The notes under the pieces were generated by a model, which worked only from the letters and a program-made list of their open reading frames with translations, was not told where the DNA came from and ran no database searches. From the NCBI GenBank assembly GCA_028873695.1, contig JAPPNU010000029.1, forward strand, positions 1 to 36,932: a stretch of 36,932 nucleotides of DNA, read 5' to 3'. The position numbers and the translations under genes were made by a program. This DNA is from Gemmatimonadota bacterium. Lineage in GTDB: Bacteria > Latescibacterota > UBA2968 > GCA-2709665. How positions within the stretch are numbered: the first letter of the stretch is position 1; each line of letters opens with the position of its first letter. Below, piece by piece: positions 15,686 to 24,000 of this stretch.

Positions 15686-17732
15686 CTACGGGTCCCACCC
15701 TGACGAATCCCGTCGGATCCGCAAGGTTCCGATGGGTCGCTTCGATCCACCGGCCCGACCGGTCGGCAGTTGAGATACGGACCTCCCCGATTTCCCCCTG
15801 AAACGGCGCGCCGCCGCCCGCGAGGCGGCCGATCGCGACAGGTGTATTGCCTGACTGGACAGGACCGCTTGCCTCGGCCGAACCCACCGCCGCGCCGTCA
15901 ATGTAGAGGGTTACCCGTTCACCGTCGTATACCCCCGCAAGGTGATGCCGGCCGGGATCGAGCGCCCTGTTGGCGCGCACGCTCCGGGTGCCGTTTTCCG
16001 TGCTGATGGTGAACGTCGGTCCCGGCAGCGACGCGCAGAGGCCGCCGTTGTGACCGCATTCCGCGTATTTGAGGATGAACGACGCGTCGTCCGCGGTGTC
16101 GTAGCGAAGCACCTTTCCGTGCGGGGTGTACTCACGGTCGTCTTCTTCATCGGGGTCTTCGCGCCACGGGGCGAAGTACACGTAGCGACCGTCGAACGCG
16201 CCACCGTTGAATCCGCCGGGGTTCGGAGGGTAGGTAAAGACGCCCCCGTCGGCGGCGTCCCAGGCCGCCCTGTCGGCAAAGTTCATGCAGGTGTTGTAAC
16301 GCAACACGCGGCAGTGGAATCCCCGTCGGGGTTCGTCGCCTTCGTAGAAGGGAACGTAGTAGACGTACTGGCCGTCGAAGGCGGCGCCGTCGTAACCCTT
16401 CGTATGCAGGCCGGACGTACCCGCCGCATCGTAAGCTTCCCAGCTCTCGGGGTCCCTGAAGTCGCCCCGGGTATCGTATCTGACGGCGTTGCTGTGGGCG
16501 TAAGGGACGTAATAGACGTAACGGCCGTCGAATACGGCGCCCACGCACATATCCATACCGTGAACGCTGGCATCCAGGGCCTGCCATGCGGCCGGATCGT
16601 CGAACCCGGCGCGGGTGTCGTGGCGGAGGACGATTCCACGGTTATTGAGCGGCGAGTAATAAACGTAACGCCCGTCGAAGGTGGCGCCGTCGTAGTTCTT
16701 CGCCTCCAGTCCGTCCGTGTTCCCGGCATCGAATATCACGTAGCTGTCCGGATCCTTGAAGCCGCCCCGGGTATCGTAGCGAACGGCTTTCCCCGACTCG
16801 CCCGATTCACCATAGTATCCCGGCGAGAGGTAGATATATCGACCGTCGTACGCAGCGCTCTGGCAGGCCATGGTTCTCCCGACGTCGTACGCCTCCCAGC
16901 TGCCGGGGTCCCGGAATTCCCCCCGACGGTCATAACGCAGGATGCGGCTGTGCAGGGCCTCGCCGTCGGTGCGCGGGACGAAATAGATATGGTCTCCGGC
17001 GTGCACGACGCCGTAATACCCCTTCGTGTTGAGGCCGTCCGTACACCCGGCGTCGTACCCCTGCCAGCTTTCAGGATCGTTGAACCCGCCCCGGGAATCG
17101 TATCGCAGGACCTGGCCGTGGCGCTCCTGTGAAGCATTGCATTGCGGCGCGAAGTAGACGTAGCGTCCGTCCGAGACGGCGCCGAAATAGCCCTTGGTGT
17201 CCAGGCCATCGGTTTCACCGGCATCGTAGGACTCGAACGTATCCATCGTGGATCGCAGCGACCACCTGGACACCAGCGCCTGGAAGGCGTCCGTATTGGC
17301 CTGGTCGCTTTGGACCCAGGCTTCGACGGTCAGGGCTTCAGCGCGGCCGAGCGGTTCGGATCGGATCGCGTCGCCGTTACATTGGACCAGCGCATAGTGC
17401 GAATCCCAGACCGGGTCCGGGCATGAAACGGCTTCCTCTCCATAGCACAGGTACAGCGTCGTGTCCGCGGAGAGCGCAGGAACTCTGACCCGTGCCCTCA
17501 GGGCGCCCTCTTCGGCGCTGTAGGACTCGATATGGAACGCCAGGGCTTCGCCTCCGCCCGATACGAAGTGGATATCGCTCCCGTCTTCCCTGAGAACATG
17601 GCCACCATTCTCAGTTGACTTCAGCGCGTCGTCCCGGATGACCACGAGAAGCGGAAAGTCGTGGAGGTTCCCGACGTCGCCGGCAATGTTTATCGTGAGT
17701 TTACGACGGATGAGTTTCCCGGGGGTATCCAT
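15672..17732 (-). CDS. DUF2341-like / LamG protein with an inserted seven-repeat beta-propeller
   Basis: This is a 686-residue protein of unknown function. Residues about 8-110 resemble DUF2341, a beta-rich domain often next to LamG. Residues about 133-157 (ALTVEAWVQSDQ, then ALVSRW) look like the first strands of a LamG/concanavalin-like fold. Residues about 165-548 consist of seven repeats of about 50 residues, each with a YDAG-x-TDGL-type start, an (F)DGRYVYF(A/V)P strand and an RYD-T-RG-F-DP ending. Residues 549-660 supply the remaining LamG strands, including HHLAGVYDGERVTLYIDG and GEIGEVRIS. The propeller therefore appears inserted within the LamG fold. No signal peptide is seen. The ATG at 17732 has AGGAGAGG upstream; an ATG at 17774 is less well placed. 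The ligand is probably a glycan (inference). Confidence 0.78.
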   Translation of the reverse strand: MDTPGKLIRRKLTINIAGDVGNLHDFPLLVVIRDDALKSTENGGHVLREDGSDIHFVSGGGEALAFHIESYSAEEGALRARVRVPALSADTTLYLCYGEEAVSCPDPVWDSHYALVQCNGDAIRSEPLGRAEALTVEAWVQSDQANTDAFQALVSRWSLRSTMDTFESYDAGETDGLDTKGYFGAVSDGRYVYFAPQCNASQERHGQVLRYDSRGGFNDPESWQGYDAGCTDGLNTKGYYGVVHAGDHIYFVPRTDGEALHSRILRYDRRGEFRDPGSWEAYDVGRTMACQSAAYDGRYIYLSPGYYGESGESGKAVRYDTRGGFKDPDSYVIFDAGNTDGLEAKNYDGATFDGRYVYYSPLNNRGIVLRHDTRAGFDDPAAWQALDASVHGMDMCVGAVFDGRYVYYVPYAHSNAVRYDTRGDFRDPESWEAYDAAGTSGLHTKGYDGAAFDGQYVYYVPFYEGDEPRRGFHCRVLRYNTCMNFADRAAWDAADGGVFTYPPNPGGFNGGAFDGRYVYFAPWREDPDEEDDREYTPHGKVLRYDTADDASFILKYAECGHNGGLCASLPGPTFTISTENGTRSVRANRALDPGRHHLAGVYDGERVTLYIDGAAVGSAEASGPVQSGNTPVAIGRLAGGGAPFQGEIGEVRISTADRSGRWIEATHRNLADPTGFVRVGPVEETG

Positions 17733-18060
17733 GGTTTCCTCTCCTGGCACACAATGAATATTTGCTTTGCTCATCAGACAACGGTCCCCGGTTTATCGGC
17801 CGGATCCACAGCCTCAATTTGGAGACCTGCAAGCTCGTGCGTTCGAATCCCTGCGCTACAAAAACAACCCCAACATAGCCCGATCGCGCAATCCCGACTC
17901 CGCACAAGTATGATTGGACAATCGCCGACCACGCGACAGATGGTTGGAAAATTGGGAAACGTCAGCCATTGGGGTAACTCCTCAGTCAATACGAACAATC
18001 AACAATAGAGAACTTATGCCCCAAAAAGAATCTCGATACATCAGGCATCGAATTTTGCAC
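17733..18060. other. Intergenic region between the LamG gene and the MazF-type toxin, 328 bp
   Basis: This is non-coding sequence with lower GC than its neighbours, especially right of 17950. A tRNA-like T-loop sequence near 17842 was considered and rejected because its stem does not pair. A weak minus-strand terminator for the toxin gene is at 18023-18052. The promoter for the LamG gene should lie at the left side of this gap, but I cannot identify it. Confidence 0.5.
18023..18052 (-). terminator. Weak candidate terminator after the MazF-type toxin
   Basis: On the minus strand a short stem (about TTCGAT with ATCGAG, including one wobble pair) is followed within a few bases by five Ts. The stem is short, so it is only a candidate. 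Confidence 0.35.
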
Positions 18061-18429
18061 TCATAATTTCAACGTATGCCGGAGAGCCGCATCAACCCTG
18101 GTCATTGGAATCGAACCAATCACGCGGTCAATTGCCGTTTCCACAATTGTGGCAAGATTGTCAGCCATAACTATTGAATCTGTTAGTAGCCCCGATTGTT
18201 GTCCTTCAGGGGTGGAAAGTAAAATGGCAACACGGCTCGAATGATTGGCGCGAAACATCTTGCTGGTGATCATTGCCACGATTACTTGCGATAAACCGGT
18301 TTGAAGATTGTCAGATTGAACGATTAATCCGGGACGTGGCTTGGCTGTAAGCAAGTTAGAATCCGGAAAAAGCACTAAAACGACGTCACCTCGTTTACAG
18401 GTCGGATCTGGCTGCGTCATAGTTGTCAT
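18061..18429 (-). CDS. MazF/PemK-family type II toxin (endoribonuclease)
   Basis: This is a 122-residue PemK/MazF-fold protein. The family start KRGDVVLVLFPDS (about residues 12-24), the KPRPGLIVQSD strand (about 30-40) and the later TSKMF and SSRVAILL segments are characteristic of these sequence-specific mRNA interferases. The upstream gene ends at 18395, so the two reading frames overlap by about 35 bases, consistent with translational coupling to its antitoxin. An internal ATG at 18420 is an alternative start. The region is lower in GC than the chromosome around it, which suggests recent transfer. The gene symbol is left blank because the cognate antitoxin is not a classical MazE. Confidence 0.85.
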   Translation of the reverse strand: MTTMTQPDPTCKRGDVVLVLFPDSNLLTAKPRPGLIVQSDNLQTGLSQVIVAMITSKMFRANHSSRVAILLSTPEGQQSGLLTDSIVMADNLATIVETAIDRVIGSIPMTRVDAALRHTLKL

Positions 18430-18646
18430 AGATACTCATTTCCGGGGTTTCCCAATCTTCCGCAAAGGTCGTCAGGCGTTCACGCAAAACTGCTGCCTGT
18501 GCTTTGTCAATACCGCGTTTTTGTAAATCGATGGAGTTTTTCCGCAGGAATGTGACAATGACGGGCGTATCTTCACGTATATCGCAGGGTAATTCCGGAA
18601 GTTCGATTTTACCGTCGCGAAACATCCCTTCAATTGTCGTGAGCAT
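18395..18646 (-). CDS. Antitoxin of the MazF/PemK-type pair
   Basis: This is an 83-residue protein directly upstream of, and overlapping, the toxin gene. Its N-terminus TTIEGMFRDGKIELPELP matches small antitoxin-like proteins with a beta-hairpin that precede PemK-like toxins. The C-terminal AEDWETPEMSIYDNYDAA region is acidic, as expected for a toxin-neutralising tail. The start is the ATG at 18646, eight bases after AAGGAG; a GTG at 18655 lies within that ribosome binding site and is rejected. The DNA-binding mode is not evident from sequence. Its role rests on position and composition more than on motif. Confidence 0.75.
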   Translation of the reverse strand: MLTTIEGMFRDGKIELPELPCDIREDTPVIVTFLRKNSIDLQKRGIDKAQAAVLRERLTTFAEDWETPEMSIYDNYDAARSDL

Positions 18647-19105
18647 GGGGATCACTCCTTCTTGATCAATGGTCTGTCGATTGTTTGTTCATATTTCCCA
18701 ATGAACTGGTCTGGTCTGCGACTGATTATACACCCTACCTTAATTCTTCGCACCCGTGGATGCACTGGTCGACAGGCCTTTTCAACCGTTCAACACTCAA
18801 TCGGACGATCACCTCGTACCGTTTTCCGTCCCATTTGTGCCTTGTCCATTGAAAATATCGAACGGATTTTTTCCCAAATTTAGACAATAATAATCAGAAC
18901 GATCTCCATTGAAAAGACCAATCTATGCGAGAGGCATCTGCAGTTTCTGGTTGAGCCTCATTTTCGTCCCAACCCCACTGCAGTACATGAACCGTGGGAT
19001 TCTTGAAGATGAGGTTCGAACAGCGCATTCGATTGGCGATTGTGGACGGGTTTGACACGGATAACGAAAGCCAGGTTGCCACGGGTTCGCGTCTGTTGCA
19101 ATGCA
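18647..19105. other. AT-rich intergenic region upstream of the toxin-antitoxin pair
   Basis: About 460 bp without a convincing gene. GC is visibly lower in 18660-18900 than in neighbouring coding DNA. I see no clear operator palindrome upstream of the antitoxin gene. Short open frames across 18900-19100 have no recognisable motif. Confidence 0.5.
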
Positions 19106-19263
19106 TGTCATTCTAAGCGGGGTCGAAGCATCTTTCGCCGCTTCCGTCTCGCGCTGAGGGCGGAGGTGCTGCCTCTCAGGTATAGCAATGTTCAGATCGC
19201 ACCGGCACGATCCCATGCTGGAGTAGATCCTTCGTCGGCCTGGGGGGCCTCCTCAGGATGACA
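19106..19263. repeat. Palindrome-ended 158-bp intergenic element
   Basis: The left end TGTCATTCTAAGCGG and the reverse complement of the right end, TGTCATCCTGAGGAGG, form imperfect terminal inverted repeats. Each end is followed inward by a related GTCGAAGCATC or GACGAAGGATC block. It has no coding capacity. It directly precedes the 166-bp element starting at 19272. A resembling half-site (GCAGAATGAC) occurs near 5500. Confidence 0.65.
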
Positions 19264-19271
19264 GTCTTCGC

Positions 19272-19437
19272 TAACAGTCCGTTGATAAAGTCGCTCTGCA
19301 GGCGAGGCCGAGCCATTGTGGTCGAAGACAAGGCGTGCAACCGAGTCCCATCCTGCGATTCGGCGAGGGAGCGCAACGCAGTATTTCGACCGCAAGGGCC
19401 GGCCGTAGCCCGGATGGGCTTTTTCAACGGGCTGCTA
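19272..19437. mobile_element. 166-bp MITE-like element, copy A
   Basis: It is about 93% identical (11 differences by eye) to 29348-29513 and has exactly the same length. Terminal inverted repeats of about 21 bases begin TAACAGTCCGTTGATAAAG on the left and TAGCAGCCCGTTGAAAAAG on the complement of the right. There is no transposase, and no clear target duplication beyond TA at both ends. It fits a non-autonomous element, though a structural repeat is possible. Confidence 0.8.
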
Positions 19438-19634
19438 AGGTGTGGGCGCAGCTGACACTTGGAAATCAGCAAAACTCACATAGCAGGCATAGGAAACGCC
19501 GCGTTCGTAGAGCAAAGTCGGGATATGGTGGAAGGAGTCATCTCCATCATCCGGAACTGTGAGCGTTTTTTAGCATTTATCCTGTTCATCCTGTCCATTC
19601 ATGTAAGTTTCTTTTCCTGAAATCAAAAGGACGA
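19438..19634. other. Intergenic region downstream of the alcohol dehydrogenase gene
   Basis: 197 bp of non-coding sequence containing the second ATCCTG-type repeat (19576-19604). No clear terminator hairpin for the minus-strand dehydrogenase gene is visible. Confidence 0.45.
19576..19604. repeat. 29-bp ATCCTG-type repeat, copy 2
   Basis: It matches 11453-11481 at 26 of 29 positions, same orientation, intergenic in both cases. Confidence 0.6.
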
Positions 19635-20726
19635 CTACGGCTCAACGGTTACTTTGATCGAACGGTCGCCCGCCGCGACGAGGTCGATGCCGTCCTGGAA
19701 TCGTTCGAGGGGCAGGCGATGGGTAACGATGCGATCCATGGGCAGGAGACCCTTCCGGATCATATCGATCGCAACGGGGTAGCATCCGGGTCCCAGGTGC
19801 GCGCCGTGGATGTTGAGCTCCTTGGTGTCGCCGATGATGGTCCAGTCCGTCGTCACCGGCTCTCGCATAACGCTGAATTCGACGAACGTGCCGAGTTTGC
19901 AGATCATGTGCAGACCCTGTTCCACCGCGGCCGGATGCCCCGTCGCTTCGATGTACACGTCGCAGCCGTATCCGTCAGTGAAATGGCGCACTTCGCCGAT
20001 GACGTCCGCCTTTCCGGGATTGAAGACCAGGTCGGCGCCGCAGGCGCGCGCCACGTCCAGGCGGTCATCGTTGAGGTCGAGGGCGATCAGCAGGCGGGGA
20101 TTCTTGAGCCGGGCGGCTGCGACCATCCCCAGCCCCAACGGTCCCGCGCCGGCGACGACCACGGTGTGGTCCAGTTCGATCTCGCCCCGCTGCACGGCGT
20201 GGATGGCGCACGCCAGAGGTTCGATATACACGGCATGTTCGGACGGAATGTCCGCGGGAACCCTGTAGTTGAGCGCGTCGGCGGGAAAACGCATGTATTC
20301 GGCCATCGCGCCGGAGGTGTTCTGCCGGAAGCCGTAGATGTCGTGCCGCATGCACATCCAGTACTGGCCGCGCCGGCAGTAACGGCAGGTATGGCAGGGG
20401 ACGATCTGTTCCGATATTGCCGTGTCGCCCACGGCGAGTCCGTATTTCTCGCCGGCGCCCGGTCCGAGAAGAACCACCTCGCCGATGAATTCATGGCCGG
20501 GGATAACAGGCGCCTGGCAGTACCCCTCGCGGTGATCGTCTCCCCAGAAGAGCGGAGCCCCCATGTAGCACTTGAGATCGCTGGCGCAGATACCGGCGGA
20601 ATTCACACGGATAACGACTTCCCCGGGTCCCGGACGGGGTACGGGACGTTCTTCAAGCCGGTAGTCACCGGGTCCGTGGCAGACAACAGCAGCCATGGTA
20701 TCCGGAAGTCCGGGATGGGTCGCCAA
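19635..20726 (-). CDS. Zinc-dependent medium-chain alcohol dehydrogenase (threonine/sorbitol dehydrogenase-like)
   Basis: This is a 363-residue MDR-superfamily dehydrogenase. Catalytic zinc ligands are C48 (GICASD), H78 and E79 (GHEF) and E169. The structural zinc site is a four-cysteine cluster at C111, C114, C117 and C125. The Rossmann motif GAGPLGLG is at 193-200, followed by an acidic ALDLNDDR strand that favours NAD over NADP. The overall pattern is closest to L-threonine or polyol dehydrogenases acting on secondary alcohols. I chose the TTG at 20726 because AGGAG lies seven bases upstream; an ATG at 20696 lacks a ribosome binding site and an ATG at 20747 precedes the box. The gene stands alone between repeats, so context gives no substrate. 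Confidence 0.9.
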   Translation of the reverse strand: MATHPGLPDTMAAVVCHGPGDYRLEERPVPRPGPGEVVIRVNSAGICASDLKCYMGAPLFWGDDHREGYCQAPVIPGHEFIGEVVLLGPGAGEKYGLAVGDTAISEQIVPCHTCRYCRRGQYWMCMRHDIYGFRQNTSGAMAEYMRFPADALNYRVPADIPSEHAVYIEPLACAIHAVQRGEIELDHTVVVAGAGPLGLGMVAAARLKNPRLLIALDLNDDRLDVARACGADLVFNPGKADVIGEVRHFTDGYGCDVYIEATGHPAAVEQGLHMICKLGTFVEFSVMREPVTTDWTIIGDTKELNIHGAHLGPGCYPVAIDMIRKGLLPMDRIVTHRLPLERFQDGIDLVAAGDRSIKVTVEP

Positions 20727-20748
20727 TGGCACTCTCCTGTGCAGCATT

Positions 20749-20840
20749 TGACCTTAATTTGAGAAGAGACGACCGTTAATTCACCACAAAAAGCACAAAA
20801 GGCACAAAAGGTGACGGTGCGAAAACTCGGTATTGAGGTC
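20749..20840 (+). repeat. About 92-bp palindrome-ended repeat, copy 3
   Basis: It begins TGACCTTAATT and ends TATTGAGGTC, an imperfect version of the inverted ends of copy 2. The interior CACAAAAAGCACAAAAGGCA is identical to copies 1 and 2. It lies 23 bp upstream of the start codon of the minus-strand alcohol dehydrogenase, so it may overlap that promoter. Confidence 0.8.
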
Positions 20841-21067
20841 GTTCACATGAATTATACTTCACTTCACACTCAGTGACTTCAAGTATCCGTGACCTTTGAC
20901 GTCAATTCGCGTTCGCCGGATGCATCAAGATAGGTCGAAACAAAACGGATGGCAACCGAATCGAATGGATTGATCGCCGGGGTTTCTTCTTGTGTCCGCG
21001 TTCACTGTCTTTATACATTGCGACTGTATATGGTCGTGATTCCAATTTCAATTGAGAGGAGTGCTTG
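20841..21067. other. Upstream region of the CPBP membrane protease gene
   Basis: This is 227 bp of non-coding DNA. TTCACT at 21001-21006 and TGTATA at 21025-21030, 18 bp apart, could be a promoter for the protease gene, but the match is modest. AGGAG at about 21057-21061 is the ribosome binding site. Confidence 0.4.
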
Positions 21068-24000
21068 ATGGATCGTCGTGATGCGATGTGGCTGCTGGTA
21101 TTCGTGATTCTGGGCGTGGGCGGGCTGGCGGTATTCCTGAATTTCTACACGGAAGCGATTCCTTCCGCGTCGCTGGACTTCAAGTTGAGCCGCGACGAAG
21201 TACACCGAAAGGCCCAGGGATACCTGGAGAACCAGGGATACGACCTTGCCGACTACAAGAACGCCCAGATTTTTTCCAGCAGCCAGATGCAGCAGGTTTT
21301 CCTGGAGCAGACGCTGGGTCTGGAGGAGACCAGCCGGCTGGCGCGGGAATGGCTGTCGGTCTGGTCCTGGAACGTCCGATGGTTCAAGCCGCTGCAGAAG
21401 GAGGAACTTCGGGTGGTGCTGGACCCGGGCGGACGGGTCGTCGGATTCTCGCACCGCATCCTCGAATCGGACGCAGGCGCAAGCATCGCGCAGGACGACG
21501 CACTGGTCATTGCATCCGGTTTCCTGCGGGATACGCAGGGGTACGACCTGGACGGCTACGAGTTGATCGACCGATCCAGCACGGAACGCAAGGCCCGGAT
21601 CGATCACCGGTTCGCCTTTCGGAAGAAGGACTTCACGGTTGGAGACGACGGGCACTACCGGCTGGACGTCGTGGTTCACGGGGACCGTGTAGGACGGTTC
21701 AGCGAGTACCTGAAAGTACCGGACAGCTTCTCCCGGAGTTACCGCGAGGTACGTTCGAGGGCGGATCTGTTGACTATGGTTTTTTCGTCGTTCTGGCTCG
21801 CGCTGGGCGTGGTCATGCTGGTGATTCTGGTCAAGAACTATCGCCGAAAGCGGTTGCATTGGCAGGCCGGACTGATCGTTGGGACGCTCGTGGCCGTCGC
21901 CTGGCTCGCGGCGAACGTGAACGCCCTGCCTCTTGCGTTGTATAGTTTCGACACAACGGTTTCCTATGGCGCTTTTCTGGTGACGCTTCTGTTCAGCGCC
22001 GTTCTGGTCGTTGCGGCGAACGGCGGCATCGTCTGCCTGGCCGGGACGGCCGGCGGGGTTCTCGAAAGGGACGTGTTGTCCGAAAGACGCGTGAGTCCGC
22101 TCGGCCGCCTGTCGCTTCGAGGGATTTTTTCGGCCGGGTTCCTGCGTTCAACGGTTGTGGGCTACGGCGCCGCCGGGGCCGTTCTCGGCTACGTCGCCGT
22201 GTTCTATCTCCTGGGCGGGCGGTATTTCGACGTCTGGGTACCCGCGGACGTCAGCGAGTACGACAACGCGTTCAGCACGGCCATCCCCTGGATCTATCCG
22301 CTTCTGGTCGGACTGTCCGCGGCTGCGATCGAGGAGTTCTTCTTTCGCCTGCTGGCGATTCCTCTGTTGATCAGATGGCTGAAACGGCCCTGGCTGGCGG
22401 TGTTGCTCCCGGCGATCGTGTGGGCGTTCCTGCATTCGAATTATCCCCATGAGCCCATATACATTCGTGGAATCGAGATAACGGTCATCGGTATCGTATT
22501 TGGCATCCTGTTCCTGCGTTTCGGGATCTGGGCGCCCATCATCGCGCACTACGCGATCAACGCGTTCATCGTGGCGTTGCCCATGGTGAAATCATCCAGC
22601 CTCTACTTCCAGGTGTCCGGCGTGCTCGTCATCGGAATCCTGCTCGTGCCGGCCATCCCCGCGGCGTTCGCGGTATTGACAGGAAGGGCCCGGACCCCTG
22701 AAGTCGAAGACGACGTCGAGGAGGAGGCGCCTGACGAACCTGCCGAAACAGAGGAACCTGCGCCCGAGCCCGAACATTCGGACGTGGTAGAAAGAGAGCC
22801 CGATGCCTATCTGCCGGACAAAAGGAGATGGATTGTCGTCGGCCTTTGCGCCGTCGCGGGCATCGCGCTGATGATCGGATTCCGCGTGGACCGGTTCGGC
22901 GCCCGTTCACTGAAACTGGAGGTGACCCGGAGTCAGGCCGCGGGAATCGCGGAGGGCTTCTGCACCGAGCTTGGACTGGACGTGTCGGATTACCGCCGAT
23001 CCGTTCAGTTTCGCAGCGGGGTCGGCTCGTCCCATTACACGCATCTGATCCGAAACGCTGGAGTCGCGCGCGCGGATACCCTCATGGCGGAAAACACGTC
23101 GCCGTGGTACTGGCACGTGCGATGGTTCAAGCCGATGGATAAGGAGGAGATCCAGGTCCGCGTGGACGCGTCCGGGGGCGTCGCGGGATTCAACCACATC
23201 ATTCCCGAGACACGCGCGGGGCCGGAGATGGCGACGGACGACGCGCGCGCGAAGGCGGAGGCGTTCGTCGAGCGGAATTTCTCCCGGTCGGTTACGGATC
23301 AGGCGCAATACAAGCTGCTGGAAGCCAGATCGGAGAAGGAAAAGGACCGGATGGACCACCATTTCGTATGGGAGCGGATCGACCGGAAGATCGAGGACGG
23401 CGAGTTCAGGCTGACGGTACGCGTGCAGGGCGACGAGGTGGGATTCTTCGGTACGCGATACAAGGCGCCGGAGGAATTCCTTCGATCGCTCAGGGAACGG
23501 GGCGCCAGACACGCATTGGCCTCAGCCGTGCCCGTTCTCGCCGTGCTGGCGACGCTGATACTGGCAGCGGTTTATTTCTTCCGCCAATACCGGGCAGGGG
23601 AAATCCGCTGGAGACTGCCGATTGGCATCGGCATTGCGGTTGTCGTACTGACCCTGTTGAACTGGATCAATTCCCTGCCGACCTTCTTCCACGGTTACGA
23701 TACGAGCCAGGCGATGATGACCTATCTGGGTATGCAGGGCGTTGGCCTGCTGATCGGGACACCGATGATGGGGCTGGCGATAGCGGCGCTGTTCGCGCTG
23801 ATGATGGCGATGAAAGGGTCGCTCTACCCGGATGAGATGGGAGCCGGCAGATGGCTGGGACTCCTGCGGATGCGGGAAGGCGGCCTGCGCTTCTGGGCGG
23901 GCACGCTGTTTCTGGCTGCGGCGTTTCTGCTCCTCTGGAAGGGTACGGAAAGTTTCGCAGTGTACGTGAAATATAACGGCTTGACGGAGTACCTGGAAGC

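Noticed and set aside
15942..17132. A plus-strand open frame (396 codons) opposite the LamG/propeller gene
   Set aside because: It mirrors the seven coding repeats of the minus-strand protein and has no motif of its own.
17821..17860. Possible tRNA 3' end (GTTCGAATCC T-loop-like sequence) near the toxin-antitoxin island
   Set aside because: The bases flanking the loop do not form a five-pair T-stem, and no matching acceptor 5' strand, D-arm or anticodon arm is found upstream.
19719..20762. A plus-strand open frame (347 codons) opposite the alcohol dehydrogenase
   Set aside because: It is the shadow of the zinc dehydrogenase, whose zinc ligands and Rossmann motif are all in the minus-strand frame.
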